This document shows, in pieces, positions 5,126-13,059 of a stretch of 16,620 nucleotides of DNA; position 1 is the first letter of the stretch, and every line of letters begins with the position of its first letter. Position numbers and translations under genes: made by a program. This DNA comes from Bacteroidota bacterium (GTDB taxonomy: Bacteria; Bacteroidota; Bacteroidia; Flavobacteriales; Flavobacteriaceae), in contig CANINJ010000009.1 of the NCBI GenBank assembly GCA_947468985.1, positions 1 through 16,620 on the forward strand, written 5' to 3'. Below the pieces are notes generated by a model that saw nothing but the letters and a program-made list of their open reading frames with translations, ran no database searches and was not told the origin of the DNA.

Positions 5126-7531
5126 TTATTTTAATATTTGTTCGGCTTCTAATATGTTTTCAATGCCTTTAATTATTGCGTCTGGGTTGAAAGAAATGCT
5201 ATCAATTCCTTCGTCAACAAGAAATTGAGCGAATTCTGGAATGTCGCTTGGCGCTTGACCACACAATCCGACTTTGATATTGTTGCGTCTCGCAGCGTGG
5301 ATGGTTTGACTGATTAAATGTTTTACAGCAGCGTTTTCTTCATCGAATAAAGAACTTACTAAATGAGAATCCCTATCAATTCCTAAGGTGAGTTGCGTTA
5401 AATCATTGGAACCAATTGAAAAACCATCAAATATTTTAGCAAATTCATTGGCTAAAATCACATTACTTGGAATTTCTACCATCATGTAAATTTCTAAGCC
5501 ATTTTCTCCACGAACAAGTCCGTTTTTTTCCATTTCCGCAATTACTTTTTCGCCTTCTTCCAACGTTCTACAAAACGGAATCATTAATTTCACGTTGAGT
5601 AATCCCATTTTGTTGCGGACTTTTTTCATTGCCAAACATTCTAAAGCAAATCCTTTCCGATAAAAATCGCTGTAATATCTTGAAGCACCACGGAAACCGA
5701 GCATTGGATTTTCTTCATTGGGTTCAAATTCGGCACCACCAATGAGACTTGCGTATTCATTACTTTTGAAATCACTCATTCGAACGATGACATCTTTTGG
5801 ATAAAATGCGGCGGCAACAATAGAAACAGCTTCTGACAGTTTATCGACAAAATATTTTTTGCCGTCTTCATATCCTTTTGTGAGTTCTTTTATTGTTTTT
5901 ATGGTTTCTTTATTAGTGATTTTTTCTGGTTCGCAAACTGCCAATGGATGCACTTTTATGGAGTTTGAAATGGCAAATTCAATTCGCATTAAACCCACAC
6001 CTTTATTTGGATATTGGCTTAATTCGAATGCCCGTTCTGGGTCTGCAAGAATAAACATTGGTTCTGTTTCAGGAAGAATTAAATTGGTAAAATCCTCTTC
6101 GTTTATTTCCCATTTTAATTTTCCATCATATACAATTCCTTCTTTGCCTTCGGAACAGCAAACGGTTATTTCTTGCCCATCTGCAATACATTCCGAAGCA
6201 TTTCCGCAGCCTACAATTGCTACAGTTCCTAATTCTCGAGCAATAATTGCTGCGTGGCTTGTTCTTCCGCCTTTATTTGTGACAATTCCTGCTGCTTTTT
6301 TTAAGATGGGATCCCAATCAGGATTTGTGAAATCGGCAATTAATATTTCTCCTTTTTGAAGTTTATGCCCTTCTGCAGGACTTTCTAAAAACCTAGCTTT
6401 TCCTTTTGAAATTTTATCGCCTAGGGCAATTCCTTTGGCTAAAACTTTACTTTTCTCTAATAGTTTATAGTTTGTTTGGATGTTTCTGTTTTTTAATCCG
6501 TGAATCGTTTCAGGTCGCGCTTGAACAATATAAATTTGGTCGTTCAAACCGTCTTTTGCCCATTCAATATCCATTGGTTTTCGATAATGTTTTTCAATAG
6601 CGTAGCACCATTGCGCAATTTGGATGACTTCATTATCTGTTAAACAATATTGATTTTGTTTTTCCAATGAAGTCACACTATTTTTAATGGTAGTTTCTAT
6701 GGAATTTCGTTCTTTTTTATCGGAATACCGCATGGTGAATTCTTTGCTGCCACACGTTTTTTTTAATATGGGACTCCAATTTCCATTGTGTAATGTTGGT
6801 TTGAAAACAACCCATTCGTCAGGGGTTACAATTCCTTGTACGATATTTTCTCCAAGACCCCAAATTCCATTAATGATAATTGTGTTTATAAAACCAGTGT
6901 CAGGATCAATTGTAAATACTACACCAGAAGCCGATTTGTCGCTACGAACCATTTGTTGAACTCCTACAGAAATTGCTATGTCTAAATCAGAGAATCCCAT
7001 ATCATTTCGATATTTTATTGCTCGATCTGTAAATAAGGAAACAAAGCAATTGTGAACGGCATCAATAACTTGTTTTTCGCCGCTTATATTCAGATACGAT
7101 TGCATTTGTCCAGCAAAACTAGCTGTTGGTAAATCTTCTGAAGTGGCGCTGCTACGAACGGCAACATCCACATTATTAATGTCACATTGTTTTGATAAAG
7201 CTTTATAGGCCAAATTAATTTCATCACAAATTTCTTGAGGGATTGTCGCAGAAAGTATCAACGATCTGGCTTTTTTTCCAATATCCGTAAGGTTTGAATA
7301 CTCGTCTTTATCTAATTTCTCTAGTAAATCAGTTAGCTTCTTTTCCAAATGATTGGCTGTTCTAAACAACCGATAGGCATTTGCCGTAAGAGCGAAACCA
7401 TTTGGAATAGCTATTCCCATTGGTTTTAGCTGGTTGTACATTTCCCCAAGTGAGGCGTTTTTCCCTCCAACTTCATTGATAGAAGCGAGGCTAATTTCAT
7501 TAAAAAAAAGAATGTGATTTAACTTTGTCAT
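5126..7531 (-). CDS. ppsA: Phosphoenolpyruvate synthase (pyruvate, water dikinase)
   Basis: An 801-aa enzyme converting pyruvate, ATP and water to phosphoenolpyruvate, AMP and phosphate, the entry to gluconeogenesis from pyruvate. All three domains are intact. The N-terminal ATP-grasp nucleotide-binding part has GGKNASLGEM (22-31), VRSSATSEDLPTASFAGQ (125-142) and QARPET (337-342). The swivelling phosphohistidine domain has GGRTSHAAIIARELG (421-435) with His426. The C-terminal PEP-binding TIM barrel has GLMRIEFA (513-520), VRMSDFKSNEY (583-593), GSNDLTQLTLGIDRD (707-721) and catalytic Cys757 in GLCGQAPSD. Length is close to E. coli PpsA (792 aa). It is the first gene of an operon with an SDR dehydrogenase. 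The upstream 334 bp show no perfect minus-strand -7 element. Confidence 0.98.
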   Translation of the reverse strand: MTKLNHILFFNEISLASINEVGGKNASLGEMYNQLKPMGIAIPNGFALTANAYRLFRTANHLEKKLTDLLEKLDKDEYSNLTDIGKKARSLILSATIPQEICDEINLAYKALSKQCDINNVDVAVRSSATSEDLPTASFAGQMQSYLNISGEKQVIDAVHNCFVSLFTDRAIKYRNDMGFSDLDIAISVGVQQMVRSDKSASGVVFTIDPDTGFINTIIINGIWGLGENIVQGIVTPDEWVVFKPTLHNGNWSPILKKTCGSKEFTMRYSDKKERNSIETTIKNSVTSLEKQNQYCLTDNEVIQIAQWCYAIEKHYRKPMDIEWAKDGLNDQIYIVQARPETIHGLKNRNIQTNYKLLEKSKVLAKGIALGDKISKGKARFLESPAEGHKLQKGEILIADFTNPDWDPILKKAAGIVTNKGGRTSHAAIIARELGTVAIVGCGNASECIADGQEITVCCSEGKEGIVYDGKLKWEINEEDFTNLILPETEPMFILADPERAFELSQYPNKGVGLMRIEFAISNSIKVHPLAVCEPEKITNKETIKTIKELTKGYEDGKKYFVDKLSEAVSIVAAAFYPKDVIVRMSDFKSNEYASLIGGAEFEPNEENPMLGFRGASRYYSDFYRKGFALECLAMKKVRNKMGLLNVKLMIPFCRTLEEGEKVIAEMEKNGLVRGENGLEIYMMVEIPSNVILANEFAKIFDGFSIGSNDLTQLTLGIDRDSHLVSSLFDEENAAVKHLISQTIHAARRNNIKVGLCGQAPSDIPEFAQFLVDEGIDSISFNPDAIIKGIENILEAEQILK

Positions 7532-7865
7532 TTTTCAATTATTAAACGGTTAGAATTTCAAATCTTCCAAGACAAAAGGCAAAATGTTGGTTTCTATTAT
7601 TTCAAATAAAAAACCTAATAAATGTAGGGTAAACTAAATAGTATTAGTTTTTATAAAAGGTAAAAGTGGTGGTAAATAGGTTCAATAAATGTACGAATAT
7701 TTATTTAATAATACAAGTGAAATTTTTATAAAATATTGTTTTTTAGTTAGTTATATTTTATTAAATTTGTTAAACCCATCTACAACATATTATACTCTTA
7801 TCTACAATTTGGTAATTGAAAAGTTTGCAAAGCGCTTGCTTTATAACAATCTAAATTAGTGGGTT
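7532..7865. promoter_or_regulatory. 334-bp divergent intergenic region between ppsA and the 99-aa gene
   Basis: No gene is seen here. Features noted: a 7-bp inverted repeat AAACTAA-N6-TTAGTTT at 7631-7650; the 10-mer AATAAATGTA twice, at 7617-7626 and 7684-7693; a plus-strand -7 match at 7762-7769; and a GC-rich imperfect palindrome (GCAAAGCGCTTGC) at 7827-7839. On the minus strand only a one-mismatch -7 (TTTATTTG, 7603-7610) is found for ppsA. The region is long enough for regulator sites but I recognise no known riboswitch. Confidence 0.4.
7762..7769 (+). promoter_or_regulatory. Possible -7 element for the 99-aa gene
   Basis: TAAATTTG is a perfect TAnnTTTG match about 97 bp before the start codon at 7866. 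A TTG at 7736-7738 lies upstream at a spacing of 23 bp, longer than usual. The leader would be about 90 nt and would contain the imperfect palindrome at 7827-7839. Confidence 0.4.
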
Positions 7866-8165
7866 ATGACAAAATCAGAAAAAAAAGTAGTTGTGAATAA
7901 TTTGGTTAATGGTTTCAAAACCACTAATAGTTCTTCGGACTTAAAAACATTGGGGAACAAAATTATTCAAGAGGTTACAGAATGTCCCTTTAGCCACGAA
8001 AACAAAGAGGTTTTTGAATTGGCATTGCAATTTTGGACTCAACATATTGATAATTATATTAATGATTCTGATAGAGGCGGAGCTAGTGAATACAGTAATG
8101 CGATGGCAAATTTATCCCTTGACGGAATTTATAATTTTATAGACGCCAGTTTATTAGATGAATAA
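7866..8165 (+). CDS. Conserved-looking hypothetical protein, 99 aa
   Basis: I do not recognise this family. It is a complete 99-aa reading frame starting with ATG after an A/T-rich leader, with ordinary codon use. The protein is soluble: no signal peptide, no membrane segment. It has a basic start (MTKSEKKVVVNNLVNGF) and an acidic rest with many Asn, Asp and Glu, mostly predicted helical. Cys and Pro occur together in EVTECPFSHENKEVFE (about 36-51), and a polar stretch NDSDRGGASEYSNAMANLSLDG lies at about 66-87. It stands alone on the plus strand, divergent from ppsA, and ends 6 bp before the stop of the convergent NRAMP transporter gene. A small regulatory or stress protein is conceivable, but nothing in the sequence shows it. 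Confidence 0.75.
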   Translation: MTKSEKKVVVNNLVNGFKTTNSSSDLKTLGNKIIQEVTECPFSHENKEVFELALQFWTQHIDNYINDSDRGGASEYSNAMANLSLDGIYNFIDASLLDE

Positions 8166-8171
8166 CACAGA

Positions 8172-9440
8172 TTAATTTTCACCAGAAAACTGCATATAAA
8201 CCAATACAACTGCCGCAAAAGTCATAATTAGCAAGGCTCCAAATCCGAGAATATTTGTTGTTTTGCTATTTGTAAATTTCCCCATAACTTTTTTATTATT
8301 TGAAATATGAAGAATAATCGCAATCAAAACAGGCGCTGTAAGTCCGTAAAGTATGGCGGTATAAATCAAAGCTTGTACCGGTGAAATACCAATATAATTG
8401 AGTGATAATCCCAAAAGCAAGGAAACTGCAATAATCATATAAAAGGCTTTGGCTTCGTGAAATTTCTTGTCTAAACCTTGTTCCCATCCAAATGTTTCAG
8501 TTATAATATAGGATAAAGAACCACTTAAAACAGGAATTGCAATAAGTCCGGTTCCAATAATTCCAATAGCAAAAAGTAAATAGGCAGCGTCTCCAGCTAA
8601 TGGTTTTAATGCCATTGCCGCTTGTTCAACCGTATCAATTTGGTGAATTCCACCTTTAAATAATACAGTCCCCGTGGTCAGAATTATAAAAAACATTACC
8701 AATCCAGAAAAGGTCATTCCAAAATCGATATCTTCTTTCATATCACCGATTATTTTTTTATTCACGATTAAGTGTTTCTTTTTTTGTTTCATTTCTTCGA
8801 CTTCCATCGAGGCTTGCCAAAAAAACAGGTACGGTGAAATGGTAGTTCCAAAAATTCCAACAATGATTGCCACAAATGCTTTATCAAATTTTATTGTTGG
8901 TATAAATGTAGATTTAGCGACTTCAACCCAATCTTGATGGTATAAAAAAGGAACAATTAGATAGACCATTAATACAATACAAAGGTATTTTAGGATTGAA
9001 GCGATTTTATGGTAGGGTAAATATATAATCAAAATTAGAAGCAGCATTGTAAAAACCACACTGAAATAAGTAGCTTCAATTTTTGGAAAAAGCATATTTC
9101 CAACAGCTCCCATACCAGCAATATCGGCACCAATATTCATAACGATACTTGGAAAACTGAAAAGTAGCATTAAATATAAAACCCATTTAGGATAATTTTT
9201 TTTCAAAGCACCTGTCAAACCCTGCTCAGTAACCAATCCAATTCGGGCACACATTTGTTGAATTGCCGCCATTAGAGGAAAAGCGACAATAGAGGTCCAA
9301 AGAGTAGAAAGTCCATAAGCAGCTCCAGCTTGTGAGTAGGTCGCAATTCCTGAAGGATCATCATCACTTGAACCAGTTATTAAACCAGGCCCAAGCAGTT
9401 TCCAAAAGCGGTTGAATTTATTAGCATTTTTTATACTCAT
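8172..9440 (-). CDS. NRAMP-fold divalent metal transporter, non-canonical metal site
   Basis: A 422-aa inner-membrane protein with about 11 hydrophobic segments and the NRAMP signature start LGPGLITGSSDDDPSGIATYSQAGAAYG (16-43). Standard NRAMP/MntH carriers move Mn2+ or Fe2+ with protons, using the DPGN motif in helix 1 and MPH in helix 6. Here helix 1 reads DPSG (28-31): the Asp and Pro remain but Gly-Asn becomes Ser-Gly. Helix 6 reads ISPYLFFWQAS (201-211): Met-Pro-His becomes Ser202-Pro203-Tyr204. The selectivity Met and one liganding Asn are therefore absent. Such changes occur in NRAMP-related branches, some of which carry Mg2+ or other ions, so the substrate should not be assumed to be Mn/Fe. 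The gene is monocistronic and converges on the 99-aa gene. Confidence 0.88.
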   Translation of the reverse strand: MSIKNANKFNRFWKLLGPGLITGSSDDDPSGIATYSQAGAAYGLSTLWTSIVAFPLMAAIQQMCARIGLVTEQGLTGALKKNYPKWVLYLMLLFSFPSIVMNIGADIAGMGAVGNMLFPKIEATYFSVVFTMLLLILIIYLPYHKIASILKYLCIVLMVYLIVPFLYHQDWVEVAKSTFIPTIKFDKAFVAIIVGIFGTTISPYLFFWQASMEVEEMKQKKKHLIVNKKIIGDMKEDIDFGMTFSGLVMFFIILTTGTVLFKGGIHQIDTVEQAAMALKPLAGDAAYLLFAIGIIGTGLIAIPVLSGSLSYIITETFGWEQGLDKKFHEAKAFYMIIAVSLLLGLSLNYIGISPVQALIYTAILYGLTAPVLIAIILHISNNKKVMGKFTNSKTTNILGFGALLIMTFAAVVLVYMQFSGEN

Positions 9441-9633
9441 TATTCAAATGTTATTTTTTTACAATGAATTTTCGGTATCGCTAATTTATGAATAGTAATT
9501 TTAATTAAAGGTATTTTAATATTTATTATTGCCGGTAATTTAATTAACATAATTATAAATGTAAAAAAAACTCGTATTTATAAATAAATAAAAAGTTGTT
9601 ATTGTTTCTTTTAAATATAATTAAACAGATTAA

Positions 9634-10554
9634 TTAAACAATAATACTTTTTCCAATATGAGATTTTGATTTATCGTTGTCAAAATAAAAGTCGATTCGA
9701 CCTAAATATATTCCGTAACAACCCGCCTGATTTACAATTACTTCTTTTCCTTCGCTATTTTTTAGAATTGTTGGTTTGTCTAAAAAAGTATGTGTATGTC
9801 CGCCAATAATAAGGTCAATGTCTTTGGTTAGTGTTGCTAATTTCACGTCAGAAATTTTTTCTGGTTCGTCTTTGTATTTGTAACCAAGGTGTGAAAGGCA
9901 AATTATAAGATCGCACTTTTGCTCTTGTTTTAGAATTCTTGTCATTTCTTGAGCTGTTTCAACAGGATCAATATACACCGTTTCTTTATAGTTTTTTTTA
10001 TCTACTAATCCTGTTAATTCAATTCCGATTCCGAAAATCCCTACCTTTATTCCGTTTTTATTGAATATTTTGAACTGTTTTGTTTTCCCATTAAGTACGG
10101 TGTTTTCAAAATTGTAGTTTGAGGTTACAAAATCAAAATTGGCATTGTGCATTTGAGAATAAAAACCGTCAATTCCGTTGTCGAAATCGTGATTTCCCAT
10201 TGTTCCTAAGTCGTATTTCATCATACTCATTAATTTCAATTCTAATTCGCCACCATAATAATTAAAATAGGGTGTTCCTTGAAATATATCGCCTGCATCT
10301 AGCAATAAAAGGTTTGGATTTTCTTGACGAATGCTTTCAATAAGAGCAGCTCTTCTGGCAACGCCGCCCATATTTGGATTTCGTGGATGGTCTGCTGGAA
10401 AAGGATCTATATAAGAGTGAACATCGTTGGTGTGAAGAATTGTTAAGTGTTTTATATCCGTTTTATCGGTTGATTTAAAACTACTTAACGACAATCCTAA
10501 TCCCATTAATGCGGTGCTTGCTGCTGTTTTTTGTATAAATTCTCTTCTTTTCAT
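9634..10554 (-). CDS. 5'-nucleotidase metallophosphatase domain protein with Tat-type signal
   Basis: A 306-aa protein equal to the N-terminal catalytic half of UshA-type 5'-nucleotidases. It begins with a twin-arginine signal, KRREFIQKT plus a short hydrophobic stretch (2-25), implying folded export to the periplasm. The calcineurin-like dimetal site is complete: Asp44 and His46 (TNDVH), Asp86 (LLLDAGD), Asn121-His122 (GNHDFD), His222 (LSHLG), and His253/His255 (GGHTH). The family hydrolyses nucleotides or related phosphoesters. The usual C-terminal substrate-recognition domain is missing here and is encoded by the next gene upstream (10705-11481). The 150-bp gap between them holds a REP-like repeat. 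Alone, the substrate range cannot be predicted. Confidence 0.93.
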   Translation of the reverse strand: MKRREFIQKTAASTALMGLGLSLSSFKSTDKTDIKHLTILHTNDVHSYIDPFPADHPRNPNMGGVARRAALIESIRQENPNLLLLDAGDIFQGTPYFNYYGGELELKLMSMMKYDLGTMGNHDFDNGIDGFYSQMHNANFDFVTSNYNFENTVLNGKTKQFKIFNKNGIKVGIFGIGIELTGLVDKKNYKETVYIDPVETAQEMTRILKQEQKCDLIICLSHLGYKYKDEPEKISDVKLATLTKDIDLIIGGHTHTFLDKPTILKNSEGKEVIVNQAGCYGIYLGRIDFYFDNDKSKSHIGKSIIV

Positions 10555-10600
10555 TTTTGTTTTTATTAAGTATATTCCAAAAGGTTTATGATTTATTATT

Positions 10601-10696
10601 TAGCCCTGGCTGGAGGGAAAATCCTGCGCTTTTTAGCGCAGATTGGAAGGAAGGCGGGAATTGCAATTACTGATAATTACTGCCTTTTCGCTCCAA
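10601..10696. repeat. REP-like intergenic hairpin repeat, copy 2
   Basis: About 95 bp of GC-richer non-coding DNA. Its core is a strong hairpin: AATC, one bulged C, TGCGCT (10620-10630), a TTTT loop, then AGCGCAGATT (10635-10644). Copy 1 (4176-4276) has the same design, with GGAAA before AATCC, the same single bulged C, GATT closing the stem, then a purine-rich GG-AAGGCGGGA-type tail here in place of GCAGCGAACAGCC there. The stem sequences differ but remain paired. It lies between the two halves of the split 5'-nucleotidase and may also affect their co-expression. Confidence 0.65.
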
Positions 10697-10704
10697 AAAA
10701 TATT

Positions 10705-11481
10705 TTATTCTATTAGAATTCGTTTGTCATTTATTAGTGGAATTGTGTCAATTTCCTTGAAATAATCGATGATTATATTGCGTAATTTATAGTCTAAATC
10801 GGAGATGGCGGTTCCTTTTTTGAAGAAATCCATTTTGTCGCCGCCGTTGGCAAGGTAATCGGAAGTTACGACGTTGTAAAGTGTATTATTTTCAAGCGGT
10901 TTACCCTGAATTAATATGTTCTTTGGCTGATTATTTTTGTCGATTGTGAATTGAATCCCTGAAATTGGGTGGGGTTTTTTCTCGGAAATTATATAATTGA
11001 CCATTTCTAAAATTTGTTCACTTTTTAGAGTGACTACTATTGCAGAATTTTCAAAAGGCATAATTTCGAAAGCTGTTTTTAGAGTTACATTTCCTTTTGG
11101 AAGAATGGATCGGATACTGCCATTGTTCAGCAAACAAATATCTAAGTCTTTTTTTTTACGGGAATTAAAAACGATATTTCCTCGTTGTAACGTGATATCT
11201 GCCAATAAATTTCCAATTGGTGTTTGCCATACACCAGTTTTGTCTAAAGTTTGTGGCGAATAGGCGAGAACAATATTCAGTTCGGTGTCGATGTAGTCTT
11301 TGTAAGGTTTTATAAAGTTCTCAATTTCAGCAACTTCCTTGTGGTCGTTTGTGACAACAATTTCTTTTCCTTCAATTTTTGTGATGTAATTTTTTGGGGT
11401 TCCGCAAGAAACTGACAAGAGAAATGTTAAGAATAAAACAAAATCCCTCGAAAAAACATTATACTTTTTTAGATTTACCAT
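10705..11481 (-). CDS. Lipoprotein with 5'-nucleotidase C-terminal domain
   Basis: A 258-aa protein equal to the C-terminal (substrate-binding) half of UshA-type 5'-nucleotidases. After a basic N-terminus and hydrophobic segment (11-25) comes Cys26 in LLSVSCG, a plausible if imperfect lipobox, so it is probably a lipoprotein. Domain motifs: TPIGNLLADITL (88-99 region), LLNNGSIRSILPKGNVTLKTAFEIMPFEN (the NGG.IR...PF pattern, with Asn-Gly-Ser instead of Asn-Gly-Gly), and VVTSDYLANGGDKMDFF near residue 205-221. It has no metal-binding residues and so should not be catalytic by itself. It probably partners with the metallophosphatase encoded downstream at 9634-10554 on the same strand. Such split pairs occur in other Bacteroidota. 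Confidence 0.9.
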   Translation of the reverse strand: MVNLKKYNVFSRDFVLFLTFLLSVSCGTPKNYITKIEGKEIVVTNDHKEVAEIENFIKPYKDYIDTELNIVLAYSPQTLDKTGVWQTPIGNLLADITLQRGNIVFNSRKKKDLDICLLNNGSIRSILPKGNVTLKTAFEIMPFENSAIVVTLKSEQILEMVNYIISEKKPHPISGIQFTIDKNNQPKNILIQGKPLENNTLYNVVTSDYLANGGDKMDFFKKGTAISDLDYKLRNIIIDYFKEIDTIPLINDKRILIE

Positions 11482-11502
11482 CGAAAATGTGACTTATTTA
11501 AT

Positions 11503-11510
11503 TAAATTTG
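11503..11510 (+). promoter_or_regulatory. Predicted -7 element of the DUF6913-dapA operon
   Basis: TAAATTTG is a perfect TAnnTTTG match, 19 bp before the start codon at 11530. No clear TTTG is seen at the -33 distance, which would fall at the start of the divergent lipoprotein gene. The leader would be about 12 nt. Confidence 0.5.
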
Positions 11511-11529
11511 TAATTCAAGTAAAAGTACT

Positions 11530-12048
11530 ATGTTTTTAATTTACATCAAGAATTTTTTAACTAAAAAGATAGTTAACAAATCGTTATCAAATGTTAAACT
11601 AGTTTCAACAGCTTCAAAAATTAAGAGTGTTGGGATTGTTTTTGATGAAAGTTATTTCTACAAAAGGGAAGCTTTAGTTCAAGAATTGATTAAACAAGGA
11701 ATTGAGACAAATGACATTAAAGTTTTGGTTTTCAAGGATAAAATAAAAAAAAATGAATTTTTTGATTATCCAACTTTTTGTAATAAAGATTTGAGTTGGA
11801 CAGCGACATTTCGCAAATCAGAAGTAGTGAATTTTATAAATGAAAATTTTGATTTACTAATAAATTATTATGATGTTGAGAAAATCCCATTGTTGCTGCT
11901 TTCAAATGAATCAAAAGCGAGTTTTAAAGTGGGTTTTTCTGCAATTGACAAACGTTTAAATCATTTTATAATTAATATTAATACTGAAAATTATACTGTT
12001 TTCATTGACGAATTATTTAAATATTTAAAAATATTAAACAAAATATAA
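11530..12048 (+). CDS. DUF6913-type hypothetical protein
   Basis: A 172-aa protein that resembles a small uncharacterised flavobacterial family (DUF6913, from memory) found beside dapA. It has a basic N-terminus (about residues 1-30, many Lys), then alternating hydrophobic strands and helices: [20 protein letters not shown] (32-51), [10 protein letters not shown] (62-71), and [30 protein letters not shown] (about 115-144), ending in a hydrophobic helix [11 protein letters not shown]. The alternation suggests an alpha/beta fold. There is no convincing signal peptide or membrane helix. It ends 1 bp before the dapA start, so the two are co-transcribed and perhaps translationally coupled. Function is unknown; a link to cell-wall or lysine precursor synthesis is only suggested by position. 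Confidence 0.8.
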   Translation: MFLIYIKNFLTKKIVNKSLSNVKLVSTASKIKSVGIVFDESYFYKREALVQELIKQGIETNDIKVLVFKDKIKKNEFFDYPTFCNKDLSWTATFRKSEVVNFINENFDLLINYYDVEKIPLLLLSNESKASFKVGFSAIDKRLNHFIININTENYTVFIDELFKYLKILNKI

Positions 12049-12049
12049 T

Positions 12050-12934
12050 ATGCAATCATTAATAGGTACTGGAGTTGCTTTGGTTACACCATTCAAAAGA
12101 GATTTCTCAGTTGATGTGGAATCCTTGACTAAAATCGTAAATTATCAAGTTGAAAACGGGATTAATTATCTTGTTATTCTTGGAACAACTGCTGAAAATG
12201 CGACCTTAAACCAAGAAGAAAAAGAGTTGGTAATTCAAACGGTTGTTGCTGCTAATAGAGGCAGATTGCCACTTGTTTTGGGAGTTGGGGGTAATAATAC
12301 TCAAAAAGTAATTGAGGAATTGAAAAGTAGAGATTTTTCAAATTTCGTTGCAATACTTTCAGTTTCTCCTTATTATAACAAACCAACTCAGGAAGGAATT
12401 TACCAACATTTCAAGGCAATTGCAGCAATTTCGCCGATTCCTGTAATTCTCTATAATGTACCTGGAAGAACAGGAAGCAATGTTTTGCCATCAACAGTTA
12501 TTCGTTTGGCAAATGATTTTAAAAATATTGTTGCAATAAAAGAAGCCGCTGGAGATTTGGTTCAGGCGATGCAATTAATTCAGAATAAACCGAAGGATTT
12601 TTTGGTTATTTCCGGTGATGATATGATTGCTTTACCAATGGTTTTGGCTGGTGGAAGCGGTGTGATTTCTGTAATTGGTCAAGGATTTCCAAAACAATTT
12701 GCTGAATTAATACGTTTAGGGCTAGAAAGAAAAGTCGATGACGCCTATAAACTTCACTATCTTTTATCAAATAGTATTGATATGATTTTTGAGCAAGGTA
12801 ATCCTGGGGGAATTAAAGAGGTATTGAAATCATTGGGTTTGTCAGAAAATTCAGTACGTTTGCCATTGGTAAATGTTGATGCTGATTTGGCTTCAAGAAT
12901 AGCTTTATTTGTAAATAAAATTGAAAATAAATAA
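12050..12934 (+). CDS. dapA: 4-hydroxy-tetrahydrodipicolinate synthase
   Basis: A 294-aa TIM-barrel aldolase of the DHDPS family, condensing pyruvate with aspartate semialdehyde in the diaminopimelate/lysine pathway, which also supplies peptidoglycan. The Schiff-base lysine is Lys164 (VAIKEAAGD). The proton-relay residues are present: Thr46 in GTTAE (45-49), Tyr109 in [11 protein letters not shown] (106-116), and Tyr135 in LYNVPGRTG (134-142), with Arg140 as the carboxylate-binding Arg. SGDD (188-191) is typical. GTTAE replaces the common GTTGE, a conservative Gly-to-Ala change next to the catalytic Thr. It is the second gene after DUF6913, with a 1-bp gap, and is followed by a 125-bp space with the bamD promoter. 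Family members also include N-acetylneuraminate lyase, but the Arg favours DHDPS. Confidence 0.96.
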   Translation: MQSLIGTGVALVTPFKRDFSVDVESLTKIVNYQVENGINYLVILGTTAENATLNQEEKELVIQTVVAANRGRLPLVLGVGGNNTQKVIEELKSRDFSNFVAILSVSPYYNKPTQEGIYQHFKAIAAISPIPVILYNVPGRTGSNVLPSTVIRLANDFKNIVAIKEAAGDLVQAMQLIQNKPKDFLVISGDDMIALPMVLAGGSGVISVIGQGFPKQFAELIRLGLERKVDDAYKLHYLLSNSIDMIFEQGNPGGIKEVLKSLGLSENSVRLPLVNVDADLASRIALFVNKIENK

Positions 12935-12971
12935 GCAATAAAAGGACTGTTATATTATTAGAAAAAAATAT

Positions 12972-13002
12972 TTTGTAGTCACTAAATTAATAACTAAATT
13001 TG
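12972..13002 (+). promoter_or_regulatory. Promoter of the bamD-rpoZ-coaBC-porD run
   Basis: TTTG (12972-12975), a 19-bp spacer, then TAAATTTG (12995-13002): an exact match to the Bacteroidota consensus TTTG-N19-TAnnTTTG. Transcription would start near 13009, giving a leader of about 50 nt before bamD. It is the best-formed promoter in the window, as expected for essential genes. Confidence 0.8.
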
Positions 13003-13059
13003 CAGTTGATTTTTAAAGGGTTAAAACGCCATTAAATCTGCAAAAATTCAATAAAAAAA

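Noticed and set aside
5859..6359. A 166-codon plus-strand open frame inside ppsA
   Set aside because: It is antisense to a fully conserved part of ppsA including the phosphohistidine motif, and its protein has no recognisable domain.
9441..9633. 193-bp AT-rich gap searched for a promoter, metal riboswitch or Fur/MntR-type palindrome before the NRAMP gene
   Set aside because: Only near-repeats of AATTAA-type sequence were found, and the one near-consensus -7 on the minus strand is too close to the start codon. Nothing supportable.
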